In this document: positions 50,488-58,164 of the stretch, piece after piece
Position numbering within the stretch: the first letter of the stretch is position 1
Layout: each line of letters starts with the position of its first letter
Origin: QHXM01 sp963697975
GTDB taxonomy: Bacteria; Acidobacteriota; Blastocatellia; Pyrinomonadales; Pyrinomonadaceae
Direction of reading: 5' to 3'
Length of the DNA stretch: 64,000 bases
NCBI GenBank assembly: GCA_963697975.1
Contig: OY969111.1
Coordinates: 5,106,223 to 5,170,222 of the forward strand
The notes under the pieces: model-generated
Told to the model about the DNA's origin: nothing
The model's input: the letters and a program-made list of their open reading frames with translations, nothing else
The model's database searches: none
Position numbers and translations under genes: made by a program

Positions 50488-51917
50488 AGAATGTACCGGC
50501 TGAGGTCCTGGTCTTTCACAGTTTCGGAGAGCATGCGTGTGACGTAAGCTGCGTCAAGAAGCTGCTGCTTAGGCTCTAAGTCAGGTCCTTCAAAGCTGAT
50601 TTCGTCCAGCAGTTTCTCCATGATCGTGTGCAGGCGGCGCGCTCCAATGTTCTCCGTCTGTTCGTTGACCTGCGCGGCGTAGTTAGCGATTGATTCGATG
50701 GCATCCTGCGTGAAATCAAGTTCGACGCCTTCGGTCTCCATGAGCGCGCGGTACTGTTTAATCAGCGCGCTCTTTGGCTCAGTCAGGATTCGCTTTAAAT
50801 CATCAATCGTCAGTGATTCAAGCTCGACGCGGATGGGAAAGCGTCCCTGCAATTCGGGAATCAGGTCTGAAGGTTTAGAGACGTGAAATGCTCCGGCGGC
50901 GATAAACAGGATGTGGTCTGTTCTGACCATGCCGTAGCGCGTGTTGACGGTCGTGCCTTCAACGATGGGGAGAATATCGCGCTGCACGCCTTCGCGCGAA
51001 ACGTCCGGGCCTGTGCCTGACTCACGTCCTGCGATCTTGTCAATCTCGTCCAGAAAGATGATGCCGGAGGACTCGACGCGTTCGAGGGCGGCGCGCGCCA
51101 CCTGATCCATGTCAATCAGACGCTCCTCTTCTTCCTGCATGAGATATTCCATCGCCTCGTCCACGCGCATCTTCCGCCGCTTCGTCTTGCCTTGAAAGAG
51201 ATTGCCGAGCATGTCTTTCATGTTGATGCCCATCTCTTCGATGCCCTGCGGCCCGGCCAGTTCAATCGTGGGAAAACTCTTTTCGCGGACCTCCATCTCG
51301 ACCAGACGGTTGTCGAGCTTGCCCGAGCGCAGTTGCGCGCGCAGTTTCTCGCGCGTTCGTTGGAAATTATCGTCTCGCTCAGGTGTTTCGGTGATGGCAG
51401 GTTTTTCTTCTTCGGTCTGGGCTTCGTCGAAATCAAAGTAGGTCGGAGAAGTAGATTTTTGTGGCGGGAGCAGCAGATCAAGAATGCGCTCTTCGACGTT
51501 GAGTTCCGCCTTTTCCGCAATCTCTTCGCTCTTTTCTTCGCGCGTCATCTCGACTGCGATCTCTGTTAAATCACGAATCATGCTCTCGACATCGCGACCC
51601 ACATAGCCGACTTCCGTGAATTTGGAGGCTTCGACTTTGAGAAAAGGCGAGTTGGACATACGTGCCAGTCGCCGCGCGATCTCGGTCTTGCCCACGCCGG
51701 TCGAGCCGATCATGATGATGTTCTTGGGCATCACGTCTTCGGCCATTTCGGGCGGGAGCTTCTGGCGGCGCACACGATTTCTGAGAGCGATAGCGACCGC
51801 GCGCTTGGCATTGCGCTGGCCGACGACGTGCTTGTCAAGTTCGGAGACGATCTGACGCGGCGTCATATCATCGAGCCGCGTTTCTTCGTCAACTTCGCCT
51901 TGTAGATAGATAACCAT
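50484..51917 (-). CDS. hslU: HslU ATPase subunit of the HslUV protease
   Basis: This 477-residue AAA+ unfoldase feeds HslV. MTPRQIVSELDKHVVGQ is at residues 18-34. Walker A is GSTGVGKTE (71-79), the pore loop is GYVGRDVE, the I-domain is long and charged (about 130-240), Walker B is GIIFLDEIDKIA, and sensor 2 is IGARRLHTIMEKLLDEI. The C-terminal tail DLSRYIL is the anchor that inserts into HslV. The ATG at 51917 is used; Met18 is an alternative. No Shine-Dalgarno is visible because a heptamer inverted repeat occupies 51924-51996. The gene order hslV-hslU matches many bacteria. Confidence 0.95.
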   Translation of the reverse strand: MVIYLQGEVDEETRLDDMTPRQIVSELDKHVVGQRNAKRAVAIALRNRVRRQKLPPEMAEDVMPKNIIMIGSTGVGKTEIARRLARMSNSPFLKVEASKFTEVGYVGRDVESMIRDLTEIAVEMTREEKSEEIAEKAELNVEERILDLLLPPQKSTSPTYFDFDEAQTEEEKPAITETPERDDNFQRTREKLRAQLRSGKLDNRLVEMEVREKSFPTIELAGPQGIEEMGINMKDMLGNLFQGKTKRRKMRVDEAMEYLMQEEEERLIDMDQVARAALERVESSGIIFLDEIDKIAGRESGTGPDVSREGVQRDILPIVEGTTVNTRYGMVRTDHILFIAAGAFHVSKPSDLIPELQGRFPIRVELESLTIDDLKRILTEPKSALIKQYRALMETEGVELDFTQDAIESIANYAAQVNEQTENIGARRLHTIMEKLLDEISFEGPDLEPKQQLLDAAYVTRMLSETVKDQDLSRYIL

Positions 51918-51923
51918 TTGCTT

Positions 51924-51996
51924 CAGTGGTCAGTGGTCAGTGGCCGGTGGTCAGGAAGAATCAGTTTTTCAACTGACCACCGGCCACTGACCACTG
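51924..51996. repeat. Heptamer inverted repeat (AGTGGTC word) between hslV and hslU
   Basis: The arm 51931-51954 pairs perfectly with 51973-51996 (24 bp). One further AGTGGTC unit lies to the left (51924-51930), and the loop is 18 nt. It sits 4 nt from the hslV stop and 6 nt from the hslU ATG. It uses the same word as the repeat at 24033. A T-run exists only on the side that would suit plus-strand transcription, so it is not a terminator for the hslVU operon. Confidence 0.92.
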
Positions 51997-52000
51997 TTTT

Positions 52001-52546
52001 TCAAAGTTCCTCGACGATGATGTTCGTGTTCGAGTAGATGCAAATTTCTCCGGCGATGCGCAGGGCGCTGACGGCAATGTCTTTGGCGGACATCTCCGTG
52101 TGTGCAACGAGGGCGCGCGCGGCGGCCAGAGCGTATGAGCCTCCTGAGCCGATGGCGAGCACGCCGTCGTCGGGCGCAATCACATCACCGTTGCCGGAGA
52201 GTAGAAATGAACTCTTCTCGTCGGCGACGACGAGCAGGGCTTCAAGGTGGCGCAGGATTTTGTCCGTGCGCCAATCTTTGCTCAGTTCGATGGCGGCGCG
52301 TTCCAGATTTCCATGATACTGTTCGAGCTTGCCCTCAAAGCGCGTCAACAGCGAAAAGGCATCGGCGGTCGCGCCCGCGAAGCCCGCGAGGATGCGGTCG
52401 TTATAAAGTCGGCGCACCTTTCGCGCGCCGGACTTCATGACAGTTTCGCCTAAAGTGACCTGGCCGTCGCCCGCGAGCGCGACGTGACCGTCGCGGCGCA
52501 CATGCAGCACGGTTGTGCTGCGAACTTTTGAAGATTCTTTGTTCAT
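52001..52546 (-). CDS. hslV: HslV peptidase subunit of the HslUV protease
   Basis: This 181-residue proteasome-beta-like peptidase has its catalytic N-terminal Thr in RSTTVLHVRRDGHVALAGD (T11, exposed after removal of the propeptide). The conserved GDGQVTLG and RKVRRLYNDRILAGFAG contain the active-site Lys, and AIGSGGSYALAAARAL is also present. Forms the dodecameric core degraded-substrate chamber. The ATG at 52546 (MNKESSKVRS) gives a propeptide of about ten residues; the longer frame to 52591 is rejected. The C-terminus overlaps no gene, and a heptamer hairpin follows within 4 nt. Confidence 0.94.
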   Translation of the reverse strand: MNKESSKVRSTTVLHVRRDGHVALAGDGQVTLGETVMKSGARKVRRLYNDRILAGFAGATADAFSLLTRFEGKLEQYHGNLERAAIELSKDWRTDKILRHLEALLVVADEKSSFLLSGNGDVIAPDDGVLAIGSGGSYALAAARALVAHTEMSAKDIAVSALRIAGEICIYSNTNIIVEEL

Positions 52547-52751
52547 CACTGTAAGCACAGCACTATAGGAAGACGCGCGAAGGGAAGTCAAGCGGCGCTC
52601 TTCGTTGAATGCGCCTTCATCGTTTAAGCTGTTCGTGCAGCGCGGTCGAATGCAGTAAGCTCACGCGCAGATTTTGGGTTATGATGAGGGACGTGAGATT
52701 GCAAACGATGAGAGCGGATAATGAGCGAATCAACTTGAGAGGTTGCCGGTG

Positions 52752-53528
52752 ATGACAGATGAAAGGCCGCGCATAGGGATTACGATGCGTTTGGAGTTGG
52801 AGACGGATCGCTTCTATTTAGCGCGGTATTACAGCGAAGCGGTCGAGGCGGCGGGTGGAGCGCCCGTGCATATTAGTTTGATTCCGCATCGGGAATATCT
52901 GGAAACTCTGCTGGCGGGGCTTGATGGAATCCTGCTGCCGGGCAGCGATTCTGATGTCGACCCGCTGCGTTACGGGCGCGAGCCACATCCGAGGCTCGGC
53001 AGTGTGCAGCCCCTCAAAGATGCGACAGACCTGCTCGTGTTGGAGAACGTGGAGCGCCTGGCCATGCCTTTGCTGGCGATCTGTTTTGGAATGCAGGTGC
53101 TGAACGTGTCGCGCGGAGGCACACTCATTCAGGACATTCCTTCAGAGATGCCCGAAGCGATCAATCATCAGCAGGGTGCGCCGCGTGCGCGCCGCTCACA
53201 TCGGGTACGGCTGTTGGAAGGAAGTCTGCTGGCGCAGTTGGCAGGAGAAGATAAGAGCGCACTTGTCAATAGCCATCATCATCAGGCGATTGAAACTGTC
53301 GGAAGTGAACTGGTAGCAACCGCGTGGACTGCCGACGGGCTGGTAGAGGCGCTGGAAGACCCACGTGGTGATCGCTTCGCTCTGGCTGTGCAGTGGCATC
53401 CCGAAATCGCCTGGGAGGAAGACGATTTTTCGCACGCTATCTTTGGCAACTTCGTCGGGGCGGCGCGCGATTACTCAAGCGCAAGGCGGGCTGGGCAAGC
53501 AGATGAAGTCAGCTATGAACAGAAGTGA
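52752..53528 (+). CDS. Class I glutamine amidotransferase-like hydrolase (peptidase C26 / PuuD-like)
   Basis: This 258-residue cytoplasmic protein has PRIGITMRLELETDRFY at the N-terminus and GILLPGSDSDVDPLRYG. The nucleophile is C111 in AICFGMQVLNVSRGG, and the His-Glu pair is in AVQWHPEI near 215. The G-G-T-L-I-Q-D-I-P segment after the Cys is typical of gamma-glutamyl-GABA hydrolases and related C26 enzymes. The nucleophile elbow reads CFGMQ rather than the usual CRGxQ. No putrescine genes are nearby, so the substrate is open. The ATG at 52752 is preferred over TTG 52743 because GAGAGG sits at the right distance. Confidence 0.85.
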   Translation: MTDERPRIGITMRLELETDRFYLARYYSEAVEAAGGAPVHISLIPHREYLETLLAGLDGILLPGSDSDVDPLRYGREPHPRLGSVQPLKDATDLLVLENVERLAMPLLAICFGMQVLNVSRGGTLIQDIPSEMPEAINHQQGAPRARRSHRVRLLEGSLLAQLAGEDKSALVNSHHHQAIETVGSELVATAWTADGLVEALEDPRGDRFALAVQWHPEIAWEEDDFSHAIFGNFVGAARDYSSARRAGQADEVSYEQK

Positions 53529-53603
53529 GCGCGATTGTTGTGTCCGAATAACGTCTTGAGTAATTGGAGAAATTTCTTTCAGAGAGAAGCAAGGTGACGA
53601 TTA

Positions 53604-54374
53604 ATGAATGCTGAAGGCTTGAGTTTACAGGGGAGAGTTGCTCTGGTGACTGGAGGTTCAAGGGGGATTGGCCGGGCGACTGTTCAGCGATTGGCGGAAC
53701 TGGGCGCAAGTGTGGTGGTCAATTACTCGCGGGACGAGCAGGCTGCGGCTGAAATCGTGCGCGAGGCTGAAGCGCTGGGCGTTAAAGCTCTGGCCGTTCG
53801 GGCGGACGTGAGTTTACTGGAAGAGGCTGAAAGGCTCGTGCGCCTCACGCTCGAAGAGTTTGGGAGACTGGATATTCTGGTGTGCAACGCCGGAATCTGG
53901 GAGGGAGCGCCGGTCGAGGAGATTTCAGAGGAACTCTGGGACAGGGTTTTGGATATCAATTTGAAAGGAACTTGGGCCATTTGCCGCGCGGCGGTTCCTT
54001 CGTTGAAGCAAGGTGAGTTCGGGCGCATCGTCACTGTCAGTTCGACTGCAGGGCAGCGCGGGGAAGCCAACGTCTCGAATTACGCTGCGTCTAAGGGTGG
54101 GCAAATTTCTTTTACTAAATCTCTGGCGACGGAGTTGGCCTCGCACGGGATTACGGTCAACTCGGTCGCCCCCGGCTGGGTTGATACGGAGATGAACAGA
54201 GAAGTCTTCGCCGACGAAAGTTTCCGGCAGAGCATTGAGAAAACAATCCCTTTGGGGCGAATCGCGAGCGCAGACGACATCGCGCACGCTATTGTTTTTC
54301 TTTGCACGGACTGGGCGCGGCACATTACGGGTGAAGTTTTGAATGTTAATGGCGGATCGGTGCTTTGTGGTTGA
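53604..54374 (+). CDS. SDR-family oxidoreductase (FabG-like 3-oxoacyl-ACP reductase)
   Basis: This 256-residue classical short-chain dehydrogenase has the NAD(P) loop TGGSRGIG (16-23), D68, NAG (95-97), N119, catalytic S147, Y160 and K164 in NYAASKGG, and the terminal GEVLNVNGGSVL. An Arg in the first loop (SRGIG) and N40-Y-S-R favour NADPH. FabG-like enzymes reduce 3-oxoacyl-ACP, but related SDRs accept many alcohols, so the substrate is uncertain; no fab or acpP gene adjoins. The start has AAGGTGA upstream. Confidence 0.87.
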   Translation: MNAEGLSLQGRVALVTGGSRGIGRATVQRLAELGASVVVNYSRDEQAAAEIVREAEALGVKALAVRADVSLLEEAERLVRLTLEEFGRLDILVCNAGIWEGAPVEEISEELWDRVLDINLKGTWAICRAAVPSLKQGEFGRIVTVSSTAGQRGEANVSNYAASKGGQISFTKSLATELASHGITVNSVAPGWVDTEMNREVFADESFRQSIEKTIPLGRIASADDIAHAIVFLCTDWARHITGEVLNVNGGSVLCG

Positions 54375-54453
54375 ATCGAAAGATGTGGAGAGCCGGAAGA
54401 TGAATGTTGTGGCTACAATGAGTGAACAGGGAGCGTCACAGGGGAGGGTGGGG

Positions 54454-55623
54454 ATGAGAACTGTGCTGGGGCTGGAAAAATTGCTGCGAGACGAGAGCGC
54501 CACCTTGCGTGGAGCGCGAATCGGGCTGATCTGCAACCAGTCGTCAGTTGATCATCAGTTAAGACACGCGGCGGATTTATTTCACGATCATCAGGGCGTC
54601 AACCTTGCAGCACTGTTCGGGCCGCAGCACGGGATACGCGGCGACGTGCAGGATAACATGGTCGAGACGGCGCACGCCGTAGACCGGACGACGGGCATTC
54701 CGATCTACTCGCTTTACTCGGAAACGAGAGAGCCGACCGAAGAGATGTTAAAAGACGTGGACGTGCTCGTCTTCGACATGCAGGACGTGGGCTGCCGCAT
54801 CTACACCTTCGTTTACACGCTGGCCAATTGCATGAAGGCGGCTAAAAAGTTCGGCAAGCGTGTCATCGCCTGTGATCGCCCGAACCCGATTAACGGCGAG
54901 ATGGTGGCGGGGACGGTGCTTGAGCCGGAGTTTGCCTCATTTGTCGGGCAGTTTCCGATAGCGACGCGGCATGGGATGACTGTCTGCGAACTGGCGCGCA
55001 TGTTCAACGAGCATTTCGGAATCAATTGTGAGTTGGAGACGGTTTTGATGGAAGGCTGGTCGCGGGAGCAATGGCTCGATGAGACGGACGCTCCGTGGGT
55101 GCTGCCTTCACCGAACATGCCGACGCTCGATTCGGCGACGGTTTTCCCAGGCACGGTCCACATCGAAGGAACGCAGATGTCTGAAGGGAGAGGGACGACG
55201 CGTCCATTCGAGTTGATCGGTGCGCCGTACATTTTAGCGGAAGAGTATGCAGCGCATTTGACCCATCAGGGGTTTCCGGGCGTTCATTTCCGAGGCTGCG
55301 GATTTCAGCCGACGTTTCAAAAACATGGTGGGGTGACATGCGGCGGGGTGCAACTTCATGTCACTGACCGGCGCGAGTTTGAGCCTGTCATCGTCGGGGC
55401 AGCAATCGTCAAGGCAGCATACGATCTTTACACAGAGCATTTTCGCTGGAAAGAGCCGCCTTACGAGTACGTTTACGACAAAAACCCTTTCGACGTGATC
55501 GCTGGCACGAACAAGCTGCGAGCGGCAATCGAGCGCGGAGATTCGATTGAGATGATAGAAGAATCCTGGGCGGATGATCTGGCCGAATTCAGGCGCGTGC
55601 GCGAACAATTTTTGCTTTATTGA
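54454..55623 (+). CDS. Exo-beta-N-acetylmuramidase NamZ-like (DUF1343)
   Basis: This 389-residue protein fits the DUF1343 family, characterised in other bacteria as exo-beta-N-acetylmuramidases that release MurNAc from peptidoglycan fragments. Visible features are LRGARIGLICNQSSVD, ALFGPQHGIRGDVQDN, IYSLYSETREPTEEML, VFDMQDVGCRIYTFVYTLA, CDRPNPINGEMVAG and EGTQMSEGRGTTRPFELIGAP. No signal peptide is seen with the chosen start, which suggests a cytoplasmic role in recycling, unlike secreted members. The ATG at 54454 has a very strong GGGGAGG upstream. A longer reading from 54343 would overlap the SDR gene by 32 nt and is less likely. Confidence 0.85.
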   Translation: MRTVLGLEKLLRDESATLRGARIGLICNQSSVDHQLRHAADLFHDHQGVNLAALFGPQHGIRGDVQDNMVETAHAVDRTTGIPIYSLYSETREPTEEMLKDVDVLVFDMQDVGCRIYTFVYTLANCMKAAKKFGKRVIACDRPNPINGEMVAGTVLEPEFASFVGQFPIATRHGMTVCELARMFNEHFGINCELETVLMEGWSREQWLDETDAPWVLPSPNMPTLDSATVFPGTVHIEGTQMSEGRGTTRPFELIGAPYILAEEYAAHLTHQGFPGVHFRGCGFQPTFQKHGGVTCGGVQLHVTDRREFEPVIVGAAIVKAAYDLYTEHFRWKEPPYEYVYDKNPFDVIAGTNKLRAAIERGDSIEMIEESWADDLAEFRRVREQFLLY

Positions 55624-55645
55624 GGCTGGGAGGCAGGCAAAAAGT

Positions 55646-56251
55646 TTGAGGGAATCGTTAGACGAATTGCTGGAAGAATGCGGGCGCTTGCACGGACACT
55701 TGTGTGCGGGGCAGTTGCTGGGCGTGCGTATGGCGCTGCTGGGGTGTCGCCTGACGGGATTGAATGACCCGCGTGGGGAAGATCGCAAAAAGCTGATTGT
55801 CTGGGTCGAGATAGACAGGTGCATGGCTGATGCGGTCGGGGCGGTGACGGGCGTGAGGCTCGGCAAACGCAGCCTGAAATTCTTCGATTACGGAAAGGTG
55901 GCGGCGACATTTCTGAATACGGAGACGAATGAGGCCGTGCGCCTCGTGGCGCTCGATGAGTCTCGCGACCTCGCGGATACACGTTATCCCCGGATAGAGA
56001 GCAGGAAGGAGCGGCAGTTTCTGGCTTACAGGGAAGCCTCGGACGCAGAGTTGTTCAAGATTGAGCGTGTGCGGGTCGAGTATAGTGAAATGGACGCGCC
56101 CGGTCGTCCGCGTGCGCGCGTGGCCTGCGCCGGATGCGGCGAGGGAATCAACGACGGGCGAGAAATGAAGGGAATAAACGGCGAGCCTTTATGTCGCCCC
56201 TGCGCTGTCGGCGGTTATTACAGGAATCTGGAGTCAGCCGAGTCATCATAG
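55646..56251 (+). CDS. FmdE-like protein with C-terminal zinc finger
   Basis: The protein is about 202 residues from a TTG (LRESLDELLEECGRLHGHLC); GGGAGG lies 12 nt upstream. The N-terminal domain carries the FmdE signature C-x-x-x-H-G-H-L-C-A-G plus IDRCMADAVGAVTG. The C-terminus is a four-Cys finger (CAGCGEGINDG, then GEPLCRPCAVGG) like TraR/DksA-type knuckles. FmdE proteins were first linked to formylmethanofuran dehydrogenase, but occur widely outside methanogens, sometimes with molybdenum enzymes; no such enzyme is present here. The gene follows namZ by 22 nt. Frames extending upstream into namZ (to 55574) are less plausible. Confidence 0.75.
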   Translation: MRESLDELLEECGRLHGHLCAGQLLGVRMALLGCRLTGLNDPRGEDRKKLIVWVEIDRCMADAVGAVTGVRLGKRSLKFFDYGKVAATFLNTETNEAVRLVALDESRDLADTRYPRIESRKERQFLAYREASDAELFKIERVRVEYSEMDAPGRPRARVACAGCGEGINDGREMKGINGEPLCRPCAVGGYYRNLESAESS

Positions 56252-56375
56252 GCCAGCCAACTACTCAAAGCCCCAGCCGCAACTAAGCGTGCGATGTCTG
56301 CATGGCAAATCACGACCCAAGAAGCAGCGAGGTCGGTGTGCCGGGTCCGATAACGCCTTTGAATACATCTGTGAG

Positions 56376-57446
56376 ATGAAGATGATGAGAAGCAGGGAAG
56401 CAGGAAAAGCCGGTGCGGTTGGGATGTTGGTGCTGGCTCTGTGTGTCTCCGGGTTGCTCAGGATGGAGGTGCGGGGGCAGAGTGGTCGAAAAACCGAGGA
56501 GTCGGCTGGCTCTCCTGTAGATTCCGAGCAGGAAGATGTGTTACGCATCAGAACCGAGGAGGTTTTGTTGCCGGTTTCAGTGAGAGACGAAGCGGGCGCG
56601 CCGGTTGGCGATCTCAGCCAGGAAAAGTTCGTCGTCTTCGATAACGGTGTGCGCCAGCAGATCACCAGTTTTAATCGCCACCGAGTTCCAGCCAATATCG
56701 TCCTCTTGTTGGACGCCTCAAGCAGTGTGTTTAGCCAGATGCGTTTTATACGGCAGGCTGCGAAGCGTTTCATGCAAGGGTTAGTCAGGGAAGATAAAAT
56801 CTGCGTCGTGCAGTTCTCTGATAGAGTGGAGCTTTTACAGGATTGGACGCCAGCCACAGAGCTGGCTCAATTGGAAAAATCAGTTGACTGGCGCTATCAT
56901 CCGGGACTTCGCACGACCTTCTATGACGGGCTGTACCTGGCGGCCCATGAGCAATTGAACAAAGTAGAAGGTCGGCGCATCATCATCCTGTTGACCGATG
57001 GTCTGGATACGGCAGAGAAGCAGAAGGCTAGTTACGCGGAAGCGCTCAACGCCGTTCGTCAGGCTGACGTGAGCGTTTACGTGGTGAGCCTGACGGCGTA
57101 TTTGCGAGCGCAGCTTGAGGAGAAAGTGGGAACGAAGAAGATACGCAGGATGTTCAGCGGCTATGACCCAAAAGAGGTGGCTTACTATCTGGGGTTGATT
57201 GATAGGTCTGAAAAACTCCTGGAAGGATTGGCGGTGCAGACCGGAGGAAGAATGTTTCTGCCGCTTAAAGACGAGGAATTAATTCCGGCTTATAGCGCCA
57301 TCGCGGAGGAGTTGCGAACGCAGTACATCATTACCTATCAGCCGAAGCCGCGTGCCAGCGCCGGTGAATACAGGCGTATACGCGTGCTGGTACTGCCCGG
57401 AGATTATGAGGTGGCGGCGAGGGAAGGCTATACTGGTCGGGGTTAA
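56376..57446 (+). CDS. VWFA-domain protein of the acidobacterial type
   Basis: This 356-residue protein has a signal peptide or anchor (GAVGMLVLALCVSGLL). A short beta domain (VLLPVSVRDEAGAPVGDLSQ, near 60-90) precedes a von Willebrand A domain with a complete MIDAS: D-A-S-S-S near residue 112, a Thr in RTTFYDGL, and LTDGLDT. The layout matches the VWFA-related domain described as characteristic of Acidobacteriota (TIGR03436-like), a useful taxonomic hint. It would bind a ligand through a divalent metal on the periplasmic side. The ATG at 56376 is preferred to 56289, which lies far before the hydrophobic segment. Confidence 0.82.
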   Translation: MKMMRSREAGKAGAVGMLVLALCVSGLLRMEVRGQSGRKTEESAGSPVDSEQEDVLRIRTEEVLLPVSVRDEAGAPVGDLSQEKFVVFDNGVRQQITSFNRHRVPANIVLLLDASSSVFSQMRFIRQAAKRFMQGLVREDKICVVQFSDRVELLQDWTPATELAQLEKSVDWRYHPGLRTTFYDGLYLAAHEQLNKVEGRRIIILLTDGLDTAEKQKASYAEALNAVRQADVSVYVVSLTAYLRAQLEEKVGTKKIRRMFSGYDPKEVAYYLGLIDRSEKLLEGLAVQTGGRMFLPLKDEELIPAYSAIAEELRTQYIITYQPKPRASAGEYRRIRVLVLPGDYEVAAREGYTGRG

Positions 57447-57476
57447 AGCATAAGACGGGAAATAAGGAGAAAGCCT

Positions 57477-57917
57477 TTGGCGGTTAAAGAGAGTAGAGGT
57501 GTGGCGGAGGCTCAGGTGAAGACGCCCGCTAATGCCTGGTTGATGGGGGTGGCTGCGTGGGCTGTCCCTGGGGCAGGCCATTTCCTGCAAGGCAGATGGG
57601 TGAAGGGTCTAATCGTAGCCTCTGCGGTTTGCGGCATGTTTCTGATGGGACTGGTTTTTGGCGGCCATCTATTTGGTTTGAACAGCGGAGGGGAAGGCGG
57701 TTCCAGTCTCTTACAGTTGCCGCCGATGATCGCCAACTTAGGCACGGGCCTGCTCTATTTGCTGTGTTGGGCGAGTAATACAGGGTTTTCGGATGCGGCG
57801 GAGTTTGCCAAGCGAGCAACGTTTGAGTACGGCAACACGTTTTTGCTGGCGGCGGGCCTGCTTAATTACCTGGCGATGCTGGATGCCTTCGATATAGCGG
57901 CGGGGAGGAAGTCTTGA
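57477..57917 (+). CDS. Small membrane protein (DUF6677-like)
   Basis: This 146-residue protein has a TTG start with AAGGAG 8 nt upstream. Four hydrophobic stretches are visible: WLMGVAAWAVPGAGHFLQG, LIVASAVCGMFLMGLVFGG, PPMIANLGTGLLYLLCWAS and FLLAAGLLNYLAMLDAFD. The motif PGAGHFLQGRWVKGL is like the PGxGH...G...KG pattern of small TM2/DUF6677-type membrane proteins; the family name is from memory. The stop overlaps the TTG of the next small gene (TTGA). It lies 30 nt after the VWFA gene, likely the same transcript. Function unknown. Confidence 0.72.
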   Translation: MAVKESRGVAEAQVKTPANAWLMGVAAWAVPGAGHFLQGRWVKGLIVASAVCGMFLMGLVFGGHLFGLNSGGEGGSSLLQLPPMIANLGTGLLYLLCWASNTGFSDAAEFAKRATFEYGNTFLLAAGLLNYLAMLDAFDIAAGRKS

Positions 57918-58087
57918 CACATTTTCTGGTCATGCTGTTATTTGCGGCCATAGTCGCTACGGTTTTCGGCGTGGTGGCGAGGGAGACTGGTCGTGAGAGT
58001 CTCCTCTATGGGCTAAAAGTTTTCGCGGAATTCGTGGGAATCGGCCTGGCCCTGGCGTGGCTGCTCTACTTTCTACCCCTCGGATGA
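57914..58087 (+). CDS. 57-residue membrane protein
   Basis: A TTG at 57914 overlaps the upstream TGA (TTGA) and has GGGGAGG at optimal spacing. The frame encodes two hydrophobic helices, MTHFLVMLLFAAIVATVFG and FAEFVGIGLALAWLLYFLPL. They are joined by a charged loop, VVARETGRESLLYGLK, and the frame ends at TGA 58085-58087. The coupled start and clean topology make it a credible gene despite its size. It would be missed by length-filtered ORF callers. It may act with the adjacent DUF6677-like protein. Function unknown. Confidence 0.7.
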   Translation: MTHFLVMLLFAAIVATVFGVVARETGRESLLYGLKVFAEFVGIGLALAWLLYFLPLG

Positions 58088-58164
58088 AAGTCTCCGTCTT
58101 GCGTCCGATAACTACTCTCCCCATTCAGAAAATAATAGGGAATGTTAAATAGAACCGGAGTTCA

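Noticed and set aside
51924..51996. Ordinary terminator between hslV and hslU
   Set aside because: It would cut an obligate two-gene operon, and the T-run is on the wrong side for minus-strand transcription.
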